Shown piece by piece: positions 15,700 through 24,800 of a stretch of DNA of 42,781 nucleotides. Position 1 is the stretch's first letter; every line of letters begins with the position of its first letter. The notes beneath the pieces were generated by a model, which saw nothing but the letters and a program-made list of their open reading frames with translations, made no database searches and was not told where the DNA came from. Both the position numbers and the translations under genes were made by a program. Origin of the DNA: a virus; the IMG/VR virus record IMGVR_UViG_3300037882_001297, positions 1 to 42,781 of that record. One strand, written 5' to 3'.

Positions 15700-16125
15700 G
15701 TGCCTAAGTATTCATTCGAGTGTCAAGATTGTGGTAACCTTAGATTTGAACGTTCCTTGAAAATGGGCGACCATCCGACGCATGAGTGTCCTTCATGCGG
15801 AGAGGAGTCCCCTAGGGTAATATCAGCTTTCGGGTTCTCTTTCAAAAGCGGGGGTTCTGCCCCCGCTAATTCAGGTGTGCATGACCTAGACTACCCTTCG
15901 GCGGATAAGCTTGTAGGTAGAAGCGCTCATGACCGATGGTCTACTTATGTAGAAAGAGACCAAGTTAAGAAAAAGGTACGTAAAGGTGGGAGCGCCCCAG
16001 AGCTAATGAGAGCGGACGGTGAAGGGTACGTAGAGTATACTTCTATGCCTAAGACCCTGAAAAAAGAGCGGGAGTCCTTGGTTGACTTAGCCGTGGCGAT
16101 TGGAGCTAGACGCAAGAATCAATAA
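15700..16125 (+). CDS. FmdB-like zinc-ribbon protein
   Basis: 141 residues from GTG 15700 with GAGGT upstream. A zinc ribbon opens the protein: Cys8 and Cys11 (FECQDCGN), then Cys30 and Cys33 (HECPSCGEE), with a typical SFECxDCG...FER start of the FmdB family, whose members are small, often regulatory-annotated proteins of uncertain role. The rest is basic and helical (KKKVRKGG, TLKKERESL). An eight-base-pair GC hairpin (15847-15867) lies in the coding region. In phage it may be a regulator of late genes or a structural zinc protein. Confidence 0.7.
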   Translation: MPKYSFECQDCGNLRFERSLKMGDHPTHECPSCGEESPRVISAFGFSFKSGGSAPANSGVHDLDYPSADKLVGRSAHDRWSTYVERDQVKKKVRKGGSAPELMRADGEGYVEYTSMPKTLKKERESLVDLAVAIGARRKNQ

Positions 16126-16135
16126 TGCTTCGTTT

Positions 16136-16156
16136 GCTTTTCCTAGAGGAAAAAGC
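16136..16156 (+). terminator. Hairpin in the 175-base gap upstream of the sheath
   Basis: GCTTTTCC (16136-16143) pairs with GGAAAAAGC (16148-16156, one bulged A), closely followed by a smaller GCCTT/AAGGC hairpin near 16162. The gap 16126-16300 holds no gene. It probably separates the FmdB-like gene from the strongly expressed sheath gene and may contain the sheath promoter, which I could not define. The sheath ribosome binding site is GAGGAG just before 16301. Confidence 0.45.
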
Positions 16157-16300
16157 TTTACGCCTTTAGGTAAGGCCTATACCCAAATCTAGATGCACAC
16201 CCAAAGCTTTTTGCGAGTCAATAAGCGCAGTACCTCTTTTGTGGTATGTGCCAGATGAAGATCAAAAAACTTGTGCGTTTTTCAATGAGGAGAAGTTAGA

Positions 16301-19300
16301 ATGCCTCTCGGACCCTTCCCTACCTATGCTCCGCCCGGAGTTTACACTAGAACCACCACTGAGCAGAACATTTCCACCGTTCTTGCCGGACTTCGCATCC
16401 CTACCCTTATCGGGGTGGGTCAAGAGGAGTTGGAGCAGCTTGACTATGAGATGGTTCGCGGCTCTACGAGCGGGCAGGACCAACAGATCGTCAATGAGGA
16501 CGTGACCCTTCGTTGGGTTGTGGACGGGTCTAACCCTTCTAACCCAATCCTCGGCGTCAACAACGGTACCTTTACGACCTTTATGGTTCGTAACCTGCCT
16601 ATCGTTAGCGGCGAGGGTACTGGCCGAGTGACTAACGATGCCAACAAGGTGTCCGTGACGGTAAACGGCCTCCCCGTTTCCGTGGGTTCGGTACGTGGCA
16701 GCACTGGTGAGATAACCCTTCAGGTTCCGCCCGCTGACGGCGATCTGGTTCGGGTTACTTACTTCTTCCATCGCAATGATACCGCGTTCGTGGATGACGT
16801 GTCGTACCAAGTGACTTCTACTGCAGCTGAGATCACGACTCCTGGTTACGAACCTTTCAACGTGGTTGCGGGGCTTTCGGACACCATTAAGATTCGTGTC
16901 AATGGTGGGGAAGAAAAGACCGTTACGTTGGTGGCTAATACCGCTACGACCGCGGCGGCTGTCAAGAGTCAGGTTGACGCGGCACTTATCACGGGGCTTA
17001 CCACTAGCGTATTTACCACGAATTTGGGTACGTTCCAGGTCAAGTTCTCCGCTCAGACTTCGGTTGAAATCGGAGCGGGCCTGGCTAACGGTATCCTTGG
17101 TTTGACCTCGGGTCAGAAGACGGCTCGTAACCGTGACTTCAAGGTTTTTCAGCGCCCTATCGTAGACGGTACCTCAGGGGGCGTGACCACTACTGACCCT
17201 TCTAAGGTCGTAGTCAAGGTTAATGGGGCTCAGGTTATCCCTTCCTCGGTTGACGGCGCTAACGGTATTGTAACGCTACCCTCGGCCCCGCCGGTTGGGG
17301 CTACGGTAGAGGTCAACTACTTCTCGAATACCTGGCAGGATACTTTTGATTACCTGCCTAACACTTTGGTCACGAACGTGATTCGGTGCGGTATTTCGGC
17401 GGGCCGCTCGGACTACATTCAGAACCAAGACTTCGTGGTTACCAATCCTTCGACCGATACCTCGGTAGTTCATTGGGGCGCGAGCTTTTCAACCACTTCA
17501 ACCATTCGTACCCCTGGGGCGGAAGCCCTGGACGACAGTCAGATTACGCCTTCGTTGGTAGACGACAAGTTGTACCTTTCTGAGTGTACCCGATACGTGG
17601 ATACCTCGGTGGTTCCGGCCGCGACCTCTACTAAGGAGTTCCTGCTTTCCGCGGTACCTACTACGGGTAACGGACGTGATACCCCCCTGGGTACCTCGAC
17701 CTACTCTTCGGTGGCTAACGGACGTCAAGGTTTGGTGACTAACCGTCCTGACCTAGTTACCGTGTACGTGGGGCGTACGCTTCGTGACGCTCTAAGCCGC
17801 TCCGCGGTGAAGGTTACTTCGGTGGATGGTTCCACGCGTAGAGTCGTTCTTCGTGACGCGGTTCCGCCCGACTATAAGGCGTTCGCTACCTTCTGGTACA
17901 ACCGTCTAACGGACGATACCTTTGTTGTTACGTGCAAGACCCCTGGCCCCGTTGGCGTAGGTCAGTATGAGGTGTTCTCCACCCTTTTCAATACGAACCT
18001 TTACCATGTGAAGTTCGGAACAAAGGGCGGCGGTCTTAGCGAGACGGTTCAGTGGCCTCGTGGTACGGAACTGGTTCCGGACGCTATGTACGTGGGCGGT
18101 ACCCCTGTATCTGAGACGGTTACTGTAACCTTCGGGTCGGATGCCGCGACTAACGCTAAGTACACGAACAAGGGCGCCGGGCCATGGTCCTTCTACAGCA
18201 CGGCTTCTTCGACCTGGAGAAACACCCTTAACGGTGGCTCTACCTTGTCTACGAACCTTGCTACCGCTACCCGTGGTTACTTGGTTGGGTCGGAACTAGG
18301 TGCAGCTACCGTTGCTATCACCACGGGCGTCAATGATACGTTGGCCATCACCGTCGATGGGGTGGATCTCAGTGTCACTCTAACCCCTGGTGTGGCTCGT
18401 ACCTTGGCTCAAATCGCGACCGACGTAAATGCGGTTATTGACGCGCACGCAACCTTTTTGGGCACGGCACCAAATAACTTGTTTGCACCAATCAGCGGCG
18501 CTTCAAGGCATCACTTTGTAATCCGAAGCTACAGCGTACCAGCGGCTCTCCCGGGCGGGTTTGACCACAAGTCCTATGTGGCGATTCGTCAAGGTACGGC
18601 GGAAGCCACGCTCGGATTTACAACCTTCGCTCGCGCTAACGGTACCCCTGAGGCCGTCAACAAAGCAGCTACCCTGCTTTCGAGCACGACTGGTCCCTTC
18701 ACGATCGTGGCGGGCGTCAACGACGGGTTGAACTTCCGAGTCAACGGGATAGACTTCGCGGTCACTTTGACTGCGGGATCTCGTACCGCCGCTCAGGTAG
18801 CTACGGACATTACTACGGTCATTACCTCCCAGGGTACGGCTTCCGCTGCTACTTTGGATAACGCGAATAAGGTTCGCGTTACCTCCAACATCAATACAGA
18901 TCAGTCGGCGGTAACGGTGCTTGCCGGAACCGCTAACGAGACGATAGGCTTCAATGAAGGCGACTTCGTTGGTCAATCCCTCGTCACGGTTCAGGAAGTA
19001 GCTGACCGCCTCATGGATACTGCAAACTTTGCGGTATCCGCTTGGCCTACGCCCCTTGCGACGGGCGCAGTGGCTTATGTGACCGAGGTTGAAGGTAGCG
19101 AATACCTTACTATCGAATCCTTAGTGGTGGGTACAGGGTCTAGTATCGTGTACAACACTGGGTCTAACTCGGCGTTCAACGTCCTTTCCGGTACTCAAAT
19201 CACCCCCGGGGTGGATGGGGATTCGGGCGAGGCCGCTACGGACAAGTTCACGGTAACTTCGTCAAACCCTTCGGGGTCTGCGGGTACAGGTTACCCTGGT

Positions 19301-20581
19301 CAGACGTACACGGACGCGGTGACGGGGCTGCGCTTCTCAGTGCTTCCGGCTACCGACGGCTCTTATACCTCTAGCGGGTTCTTTACCCTCCTGGCTTCAC
19401 CCACCTTCTCTGTGCAGCCCAGCCTTCCTCACTACTCGTTGCCAGGCCTTGAGACTCTTGTGTCTAACACGGTGGACGTCGGTATCAACGACACTGCTAA
19501 CGTTCAAACCTTCAACCCAAGTGGAGTGGAGCCTAAGAACGGCGACTTCTACTTCATCTCCTATCGCTACCGTAAACAGGACTTTTCGACTCGCATCTAC
19601 CGTCAGTTCAAGACGATTGAGGCGAACTACGGGCGTCTAAATGCCACGAATCGCGTCACCTTGGGGGCTTACCTGGCCATCCTTAACGGCGCCGTTCTAG
19701 TGGGTATCAAGCAGGTTCTGAAGGTACCTAACACGAACCAAGCGTCCAGCGTGGACTTTATCGCAGCCATCGATGAACTGGCCACCCCCCTGCCCGGAAA
19801 CATCAAACCGGACATCATCATCCCCTTGTCCTCGGATTCGTCGGTCTACTCAGTGCTTACCCAGCACTGTGAGATACAGTCGAGCGAGCGGTACCAGGGC
19901 GAGCGCATGGGTTTCATCGGGTTTGCCTCCGGTACAACCCCGACGCAAGCTCAGACCCTTGCGAGAAACTTGGCCAGCTCGCGTATCGTAGCCATGTACC
20001 CAGACTCATCCGTGGTCACCTTCCAGAATGAACTGGGGGAGACCTTTGAGAGCTTGGTTGACGGCACCTTCTTCGCTGCAGCAGTTGCGGGCGCGGTCGT
20101 GAGCCCCTCCGTAGATGTGGCAACGCCTTACACGCGTCGCCGAATCACCGGTATCGACCGTATCCCACGTGTCCTTGATCCAGTCGAGGCGAATCAGACG
20201 GCAACCGCTGGCATCACCATCCTTGAGGATCTTGACCCCGTCGTCCGTATCCGTCAGGGTCTCACCACCGACATGTCCGATGTCCTTCACCGTCTACCGA
20301 CAGTGACTCAGATTATGGACTTCGTGTCACAATCTACTCGGTCGTCACTCGATGCGTTTGTTGGAACGAAGTTTCTTGCTTCGAGAACGAACGAAGTTGA
20401 GGTTACACTTACAAGTATGTTCAAGACCCTTATGCAGCAGGAAATCATAGGGGCGTTTACAGGGATATCCGCTGTAGTGAATCCTGACGAACCTACTACA
20501 ATGGATGTTTCTGGTGCATATCAACCCATATTTCCACTTTTATACCTGCTGATTTCGTACAGCCTTCGCGCGAGAATCTGA
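16301..20581 (+). CDS. Giant tail sheath protein with flagellin-like repeat insertion
   Basis: 1426 residues, over twice the length of T4 gp18 (659). The N-terminus PLGPFPTYAPPGVYTRTT is a standard sheath start (PGVYTxE-like), and the last 320 residues hold the conserved sheath core (NYGRLNATNRVTLGAYLA, SERYQGERMGFIGFASG, TPYTRRRITGIDRIPRV). Between them is a long beta-rich insertion: three beta-modules (about residues 116-157, 303-344, 485-535) and three repeats resembling flagellin/hook-protein insertion domains (about 186-276, 671-783, 796-890; for example VAGVNDGLNFRVNGIDFAVT). The sheath contracts to drive the tube into the cell; the insertion would decorate its outer surface. Codon use becomes more A/T rich in the last 250 bases, next to a homing endonuclease gene. 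Confidence 0.93.
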   Translation: MPLGPFPTYAPPGVYTRTTTEQNISTVLAGLRIPTLIGVGQEELEQLDYEMVRGSTSGQDQQIVNEDVTLRWVVDGSNPSNPILGVNNGTFTTFMVRNLPIVSGEGTGRVTNDANKVSVTVNGLPVSVGSVRGSTGEITLQVPPADGDLVRVTYFFHRNDTAFVDDVSYQVTSTAAEITTPGYEPFNVVAGLSDTIKIRVNGGEEKTVTLVANTATTAAAVKSQVDAALITGLTTSVFTTNLGTFQVKFSAQTSVEIGAGLANGILGLTSGQKTARNRDFKVFQRPIVDGTSGGVTTTDPSKVVVKVNGAQVIPSSVDGANGIVTLPSAPPVGATVEVNYFSNTWQDTFDYLPNTLVTNVIRCGISAGRSDYIQNQDFVVTNPSTDTSVVHWGASFSTTSTIRTPGAEALDDSQITPSLVDDKLYLSECTRYVDTSVVPAATSTKEFLLSAVPTTGNGRDTPLGTSTYSSVANGRQGLVTNRPDLVTVYVGRTLRDALSRSAVKVTSVDGSTRRVVLRDAVPPDYKAFATFWYNRLTDDTFVVTCKTPGPVGVGQYEVFSTLFNTNLYHVKFGTKGGGLSETVQWPRGTELVPDAMYVGGTPVSETVTVTFGSDAATNAKYTNKGAGPWSFYSTASSTWRNTLNGGSTLSTNLATATRGYLVGSELGAATVAITTGVNDTLAITVDGVDLSVTLTPGVARTLAQIATDVNAVIDAHATFLGTAPNNLFAPISGASRHHFVIRSYSVPAALPGGFDHKSYVAIRQGTAEATLGFTTFARANGTPEAVNKAATLLSSTTGPFTIVAGVNDGLNFRVNGIDFAVTLTAGSRTAAQVATDITTVITSQGTASAATLDNANKVRVTSNINTDQSAVTVLAGTANETIGFNEGDFVGQSLVTVQEVADRLMDTANFAVSAWPTPLATGAVAYVTEVEGSEYLTIESLVVGTGSSIVYNTGSNSAFNVLSGTQITPGVDGDSGEAATDKFTVTSSNPSGSAGTGYPGQTYTDAVTGLRFSVLPATDGSYTSSGFFTLLASPTFSVQPSLPHYSLPGLETLVSNTVDVGINDTANVQTFNPSGVEPKNGDFYFISYRYRKQDFSTRIYRQFKTIEANYGRLNATNRVTLGAYLAILNGAVLVGIKQVLKVPNTNQASSVDFIAAIDELATPLPGNIKPDIIIPLSSDSSVYSVLTQHCEIQSSERYQGERMGFIGFASGTTPTQAQTLARNLASSRIVAMYPDSSVVTFQNELGETFESLVDGTFFAAAVAGAVVSPSVDVATPYTRRRITGIDRIPRVLDPVEANQTATAGITILEDLDPVVRIRQGLTTDMSDVLHRLPTVTQIMDFVSQSTRSSLDAFVGTKFLASRTNEVEVTLTSMFKTLMQQEIIGAFTGISAVVNPDEPTTMDVSGAYQPIFPLLYLLISYSLRARI

Positions 20582-20615
20582 TTTTTCAGTAAAATCAACT
20601 ACTTAGAGAAACTAC

Positions 20616-20644
20616 TTGACGGCATGTGATTCGAGGAGTATAAC
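20616..20644 (+). promoter_or_regulatory. Sigma70-type promoter in front of the homing endonuclease
   Basis: A -35 box TTGACG (20616-20621), a 17-base spacer and a -10 box TATAAC (20639-20644) form one of the best consensus-like promoters in the window. Transcription would begin near 20650-20652, almost at the ATG at 20653, giving a nearly leaderless mRNA. The -10 lies in the loop of the hairpin described next. Activity is inferred from sequence only. Confidence 0.5.
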
Positions 20645-20661
20645 TCGGACGCATGCCGTCA
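20617..20661 (+). promoter_or_regulatory. Long hairpin enclosing ribosome binding site and start codon
   Basis: TGACGGCATG (20617-20626) pairs perfectly with CATGCCGTCA (20652-20661). Inside, TTCGAG (20630-20635) pairs with CTCGGA (20644-20649, one G-U pair) around an eight-base loop. The ATG at 20653 lies in the right arm and the GAGGAG ribosome-binding sequence in the inner stem and loop, so a read-through transcript from the sheath would hide both. Transcripts from the internal promoter would lack the left arm. Alternatives are an operator or a terminator (no T-run follows). Confidence 0.6.
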
Positions 20662-21804
20662 GACGTTAATGAGTGGGGAGGGAAAATAGAAGGCCTTGAT
20701 TATGTGGTCTGTCGCCACTGTGGGCATAAGGCAGCTACTTTAGCGATGCACCTTAAGTTTTCCCATCAGACGAACGCCAAACTTTACTTGGGTCAGTTCC
20801 CTGGCGCTCCGATACGCTCGGACGTTTGTCGAGAGAACCGTAGTTCCGCTATTGCGCAAGCACACAAAGACAATCCCACCAAGGGCGCCACTAAAACGGT
20901 ACTTTGCGGGGAGTGTAGTTACGAGCATGAGGTTTCCAAGTTTGATCAAGTAGGCGCAATTTGCCTTCAATGCGCTCATACTAAAGAAGAGAAGCGCCAA
21001 GCTGACGAGAATGCTTACTGGTCGTCTAAAACGTTAGGCGAGGAGTATGTTTCATGTGTTGGGTGTGGTTACAAGGCAGTTAGCCTTACGTCTCACATTC
21101 AAAACACCCACCCAGAGTGGGTGGGTTGCTATCCTGGGCAAGTGACAGCACTCTTCTGTGGGGTTCGAAATAAACCACGTCATGGGCGACAAAAATCAAT
21201 GCGGCAGAAGATGTCTGTGTCTGCGAAATGCTGGGATATCAGGTACACGGAAAGGAAAGCATCTATTCCAGGCGCCCCGAGAGGGGCTAAGGTTATTTGC
21301 CTTGAGAGGGAGCAACTACTACCTTATGCACTAAGGAACGGGAAAATTTCTATTCGAGGGGCAATGGCTGGGTTGAAGCATAACTTCAATGTAATCAAGA
21401 GGGAGTGTGAGCGGCACGGCTTCCTTACATACAACAGATCAATCGGGCAAACCCTTTGCTTAGAGACGGTCTCGAAAGCCTTAGGTGATGCGTCGTTCAA
21501 GATGGAGAAAACCTTTCCCGATTTCGTGCACCCTCGTACTGGGAACCGTTTCCGCTTCGACGGTTACTTCCCCGACTACAACCTAGTTGTAGAGTTCCAT
21601 GGCTACCAGCATTACACTTTCCCCAGTATGTATGTCAAGACCACGGAAAAGTACTTCGACCTACAGGAGCGTGACCGCATCAAGGAGAACCTCATTCACG
21701 CGGATCCAGTCCTTAGGTATTTCCTACTACGTGAGGACGAGCCGTACGGGAGCGTAGATTACGTTCGGGGTAAACTCATCGACGAGGGCATTCTAGCGCC
21801 TTGA
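20653..21804 (+). CDS. EDxHD/Vsr-like homing endonuclease with zinc fingers
   Basis: 383 residues, ATG 20653. The N-terminus has MucR/Ros-type C2H2 fingers: VVCRHCGHKAATLAMHLKFS followed by GQFPGAP, and a second VSCVGCGYKAVSLTSHIQ, with a C2C2 knuckle (LCGECSY ... CLQC) between them. The C-terminal nuclease domain is Vsr/EDxHD-like: RFRFDGYFPDYNLVVEFHGY then ERDRIKENLIHA and a final YFLLREDE strand. The known family example is I-Bth0305I of Bacillus phage 0305phi8-36. The gene is between sheath and helicase, and its expression looks controlled by the promoter-hairpin overlapping its start. No intron boundaries were seen, so it is free-standing. Confidence 0.85.
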   Translation: MPSDVNEWGGKIEGLDYVVCRHCGHKAATLAMHLKFSHQTNAKLYLGQFPGAPIRSDVCRENRSSAIAQAHKDNPTKGATKTVLCGECSYEHEVSKFDQVGAICLQCAHTKEEKRQADENAYWSSKTLGEEYVSCVGCGYKAVSLTSHIQNTHPEWVGCYPGQVTALFCGVRNKPRHGRQKSMRQKMSVSAKCWDIRYTERKASIPGAPRGAKVICLEREQLLPYALRNGKISIRGAMAGLKHNFNVIKRECERHGFLTYNRSIGQTLCLETVSKALGDASFKMEKTFPDFVHPRTGNRFRFDGYFPDYNLVVEFHGYQHYTFPSMYVKTTEKYFDLQERDRIKENLIHADPVLRYFLLREDEPYGSVDYVRGKLIDEGILAP

Positions 21805-21873
21805 TTCTTTTATCCCATTCGGTGTTAGGAGAGACTCTCTCGCCTATTTTGACTCATGTGTGAGGAAAAGTCG

Positions 21874-24800
21874 ATGACTTTGAAATTGACCGAGGACTTA
21901 GTTGCCGCTGTTGAAGGTGGGCAGACCTATGACAGAACGGCTACTCAGGTAGCGCCTGAGGTACGGGCCGTACTTCGCAAAGTAATGGCGGAGGACTTTG
22001 ATTCTGAGATGGAAGTAGCCCTTCAGGAGCTAGTGGTTGCTGACTACTTGGTATTCTTACTTGCATTAGATACTTACATGCGGTATTTGACGGAGCGTTT
22101 TGGTTCCGTAGACGTCACGGACCCGATTGTGAAACAAGGGGTTAGCTTACTCCGAGTTGCCGAAAGAATGCACCTGGATGCGGTCAAGACCTTTATCGGC
22201 AGCAATCTCACGAGTCCGGCTAGTATCCGTCTCCTAGAGGCAGCTATCCGACCCCCGCCCACTGCAGCGGGGGCTGCTAGGCGTGCTCTTTTGCTACGTA
22301 CTGTGTTGTCGAGGGGTGGTACGACAACTACGCGTGCGGTATTCGGGTCTTCGAATAAGGCTCGTAGGGAAGTGCAGGACGCTATCGAGGCCTCGATGAT
22401 GGAGGATGAGGATGCTGCCCTAAACAAGTTCTCCGCTATTATTTTGCGTAACAAGCGTCTGGAAAAGTGGATTGACAAGGCTTCTGAGGCAGCTCAACCC
22501 GACTCCACGACATTGAACTCAGTTTCGGTTGCCACCAAGGGCTCTTCAGACGCGGTTCAAGAGATTCTCAAGGATCGAGTCAACGCGGAGGGGGAGTCTC
22601 CTTCCGCCCAGGAGTCCTCGGACTCCTCGGAGCGTCAAGCTGACCGTCTTCTTAGGGTAGAAGACGAGGCTCGTGAGGCGGCTAGCAAGGTCCTCAATCG
22701 TTCGGGAGAGGAAGACCGCCCTCTCACTAAGAGTGAGGTTGTGGGCGTAGCTACGGCGGTAGCTACTGCGATAGCTACGGACCCCGATCTACCTCGTAAC
22801 ATTCCGCCTACCCTCCAGGGTCTGGACCCTGAGCAGATGGCGGCGGCGATGTCTAACGGGAAAGTACTCGTGGCGGCAGGCGCCGGGAGCGGTAAGACCT
22901 CGACTTTAACGGCTAGAATCGCGTACTTAGTTAAGGATCAGAACGTTGATCCAAGTCGAATCATGGCGATTTGTTTTAACAAAAAAGCCGCGCGAGAGAT
23001 TGGTGAGCGCATCTCGCAACGCATCGGAGACGAGCCTCTTAGTCAGATGAGCGTTGGGACCATGCACAGCATGTTCCGCAAGTTCATCATTGACTACGGC
23101 GACCCGGAGGAAAAAGGCGCGATGACCACCTGGATGATGCGATCGGGTGGAAAGGGCGACGCTGGCCTTCCTTCTAAGGGTCCGTCCCCCGCGGCTATGG
23201 CTGGTTACATGACGAGGATTTGGAAGGAGTGTTACCCTAACAAGGACGTTCCGCGTAAGACTTCTAACGTTATCCAGAAATGGATGATGAACAACATCAC
23301 TCCCGAGATGGCTCGTCAACGTGGCGGGGATCCTGACGTAGTTGAGTGGTATGAGTGGACGTTGGGTTTCAAAGGCAACAACAAGGGTTGGAAGCCCCCA
23401 TGTAACACTCAGAAGTCAAGTAAGGCTTGGGGTGAGTACCTAGCTAAATGGCGCGATAATGGCCGCGCTCGTTTGGGTGGGTTTGAAGACATGATTCTCA
23501 TGACTCGCGATATCCTGAAGAGGAACCCAGCGGCACGTAAGAAGATACAGTCTATGTACGATCATGTAAACGTAGACGAGGCGCAAGATCTTAATAGTGC
23601 GCAGCATGAAATAGTTGAGTTTTTGACGGAGCACATCAAAACGGACGACGAAAAAAAGTCTGTTTTCATGATAGGCGATGAAATCCAGTCAATTTCAGCG
23701 TTCGCCGGAGCACGTCCAGACTTGTTTACGGGTATCGCAAACAAAGGTTTCAAGCTTAGGTCTATAGCTACCAACTACCGTTGCATGCCGGAGATTATCG
23801 AGTTAGCCAACAATCTCATGAAAGACCATCCGAAGGGTCTTCCTATGGCGGCCCGTCCTGACGTGCGCAAGCCGCGTGGAGCGGCTTCCATTGTTTATGA
23901 TAAGCCTGAGTCTCATGCTTCTGGGGCTATAAGCACGGTTACTCAGATTGCACAGGACGTTGAGGCGGGAGCGCCCCTGTCTGATTACGCAGTTTTGACT
24001 CGTACCAATGCGGAGATCAACGACTTTGAGACCGCCTGCATAATCCAGGGCGTTCCATACGCTCGTAGAGGCTCGACTAGCTTCCTACGATCGCCCGAGA
24101 CTATCACTGTGATGTCGTACTTCAACTTGGCCGTTGGCCAGGACTTCGAGCGCATGCAGCGCAGCCTTGTTGAGGTATTGAACAAGCCGAATCGGTTCTT
24201 CCTTCGGGCGGGGGAAGCTGAGCGTATTGTGGAGCAAGCTATCAGCTTGAGGGCTCGTAAACTTGGCGTAGGCTCTAAGGCAGTTAACCCGCTAGACCTC
24301 TTTACGGCGGACGGTCTTCGGGACTTGGTCGATGCTATGGACCCAGACCGTCGTTGGGAGAATTGGAAGGTCAGGGCGACCCGAGAGCAACTAGAGGAGA
24401 TGGGATACGCCCTTCGTGGGATGAGGGATTCAGTTGAGGCTGGTAATACCGTTGACCGTGACGGCAAGTCTAAGCCGTATACAACTCAAGACCTTCTAGG
24501 GGATATCCTAAACATTAAGGGCGTGCCTGAGTCCAGAGATAAGCCGGCACCTTCTTTACGTGACGTGCTAATGCCCGCTGGTTTTGGTCAAGAAGAGGAA
24601 GCGGACGACCCAGACCAGGACGAGAAGGAAAAGAACAAGCCGATTGGAAACGTGCAGTTCTTGTACCAGATTTCCCAGGCAACGGGAGGGGAGAGTGACC
24701 CCTCTAACCCTAGAAACTTCAAGTCTAGGATCGATAAGCTTGTCGCTGACTCTAAGGACCTTCGGGTTGACTTAGATGTATGGGACCGAGAGCAGCAGAA

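Noticed and set aside
16126-16300. Small gene in the gap before the sheath (frame starting at 16239)
   Set aside because: The frame overlaps the sheath start in another frame and has no ribosome binding site; the gap looks regulatory.
18503-18976. Minus-strand frame of 157 codons inside the sheath
   Set aside because: It lies opposite well-supported sheath repeats, has an Arg/Ser/Gly-rich composition, and no start signal.
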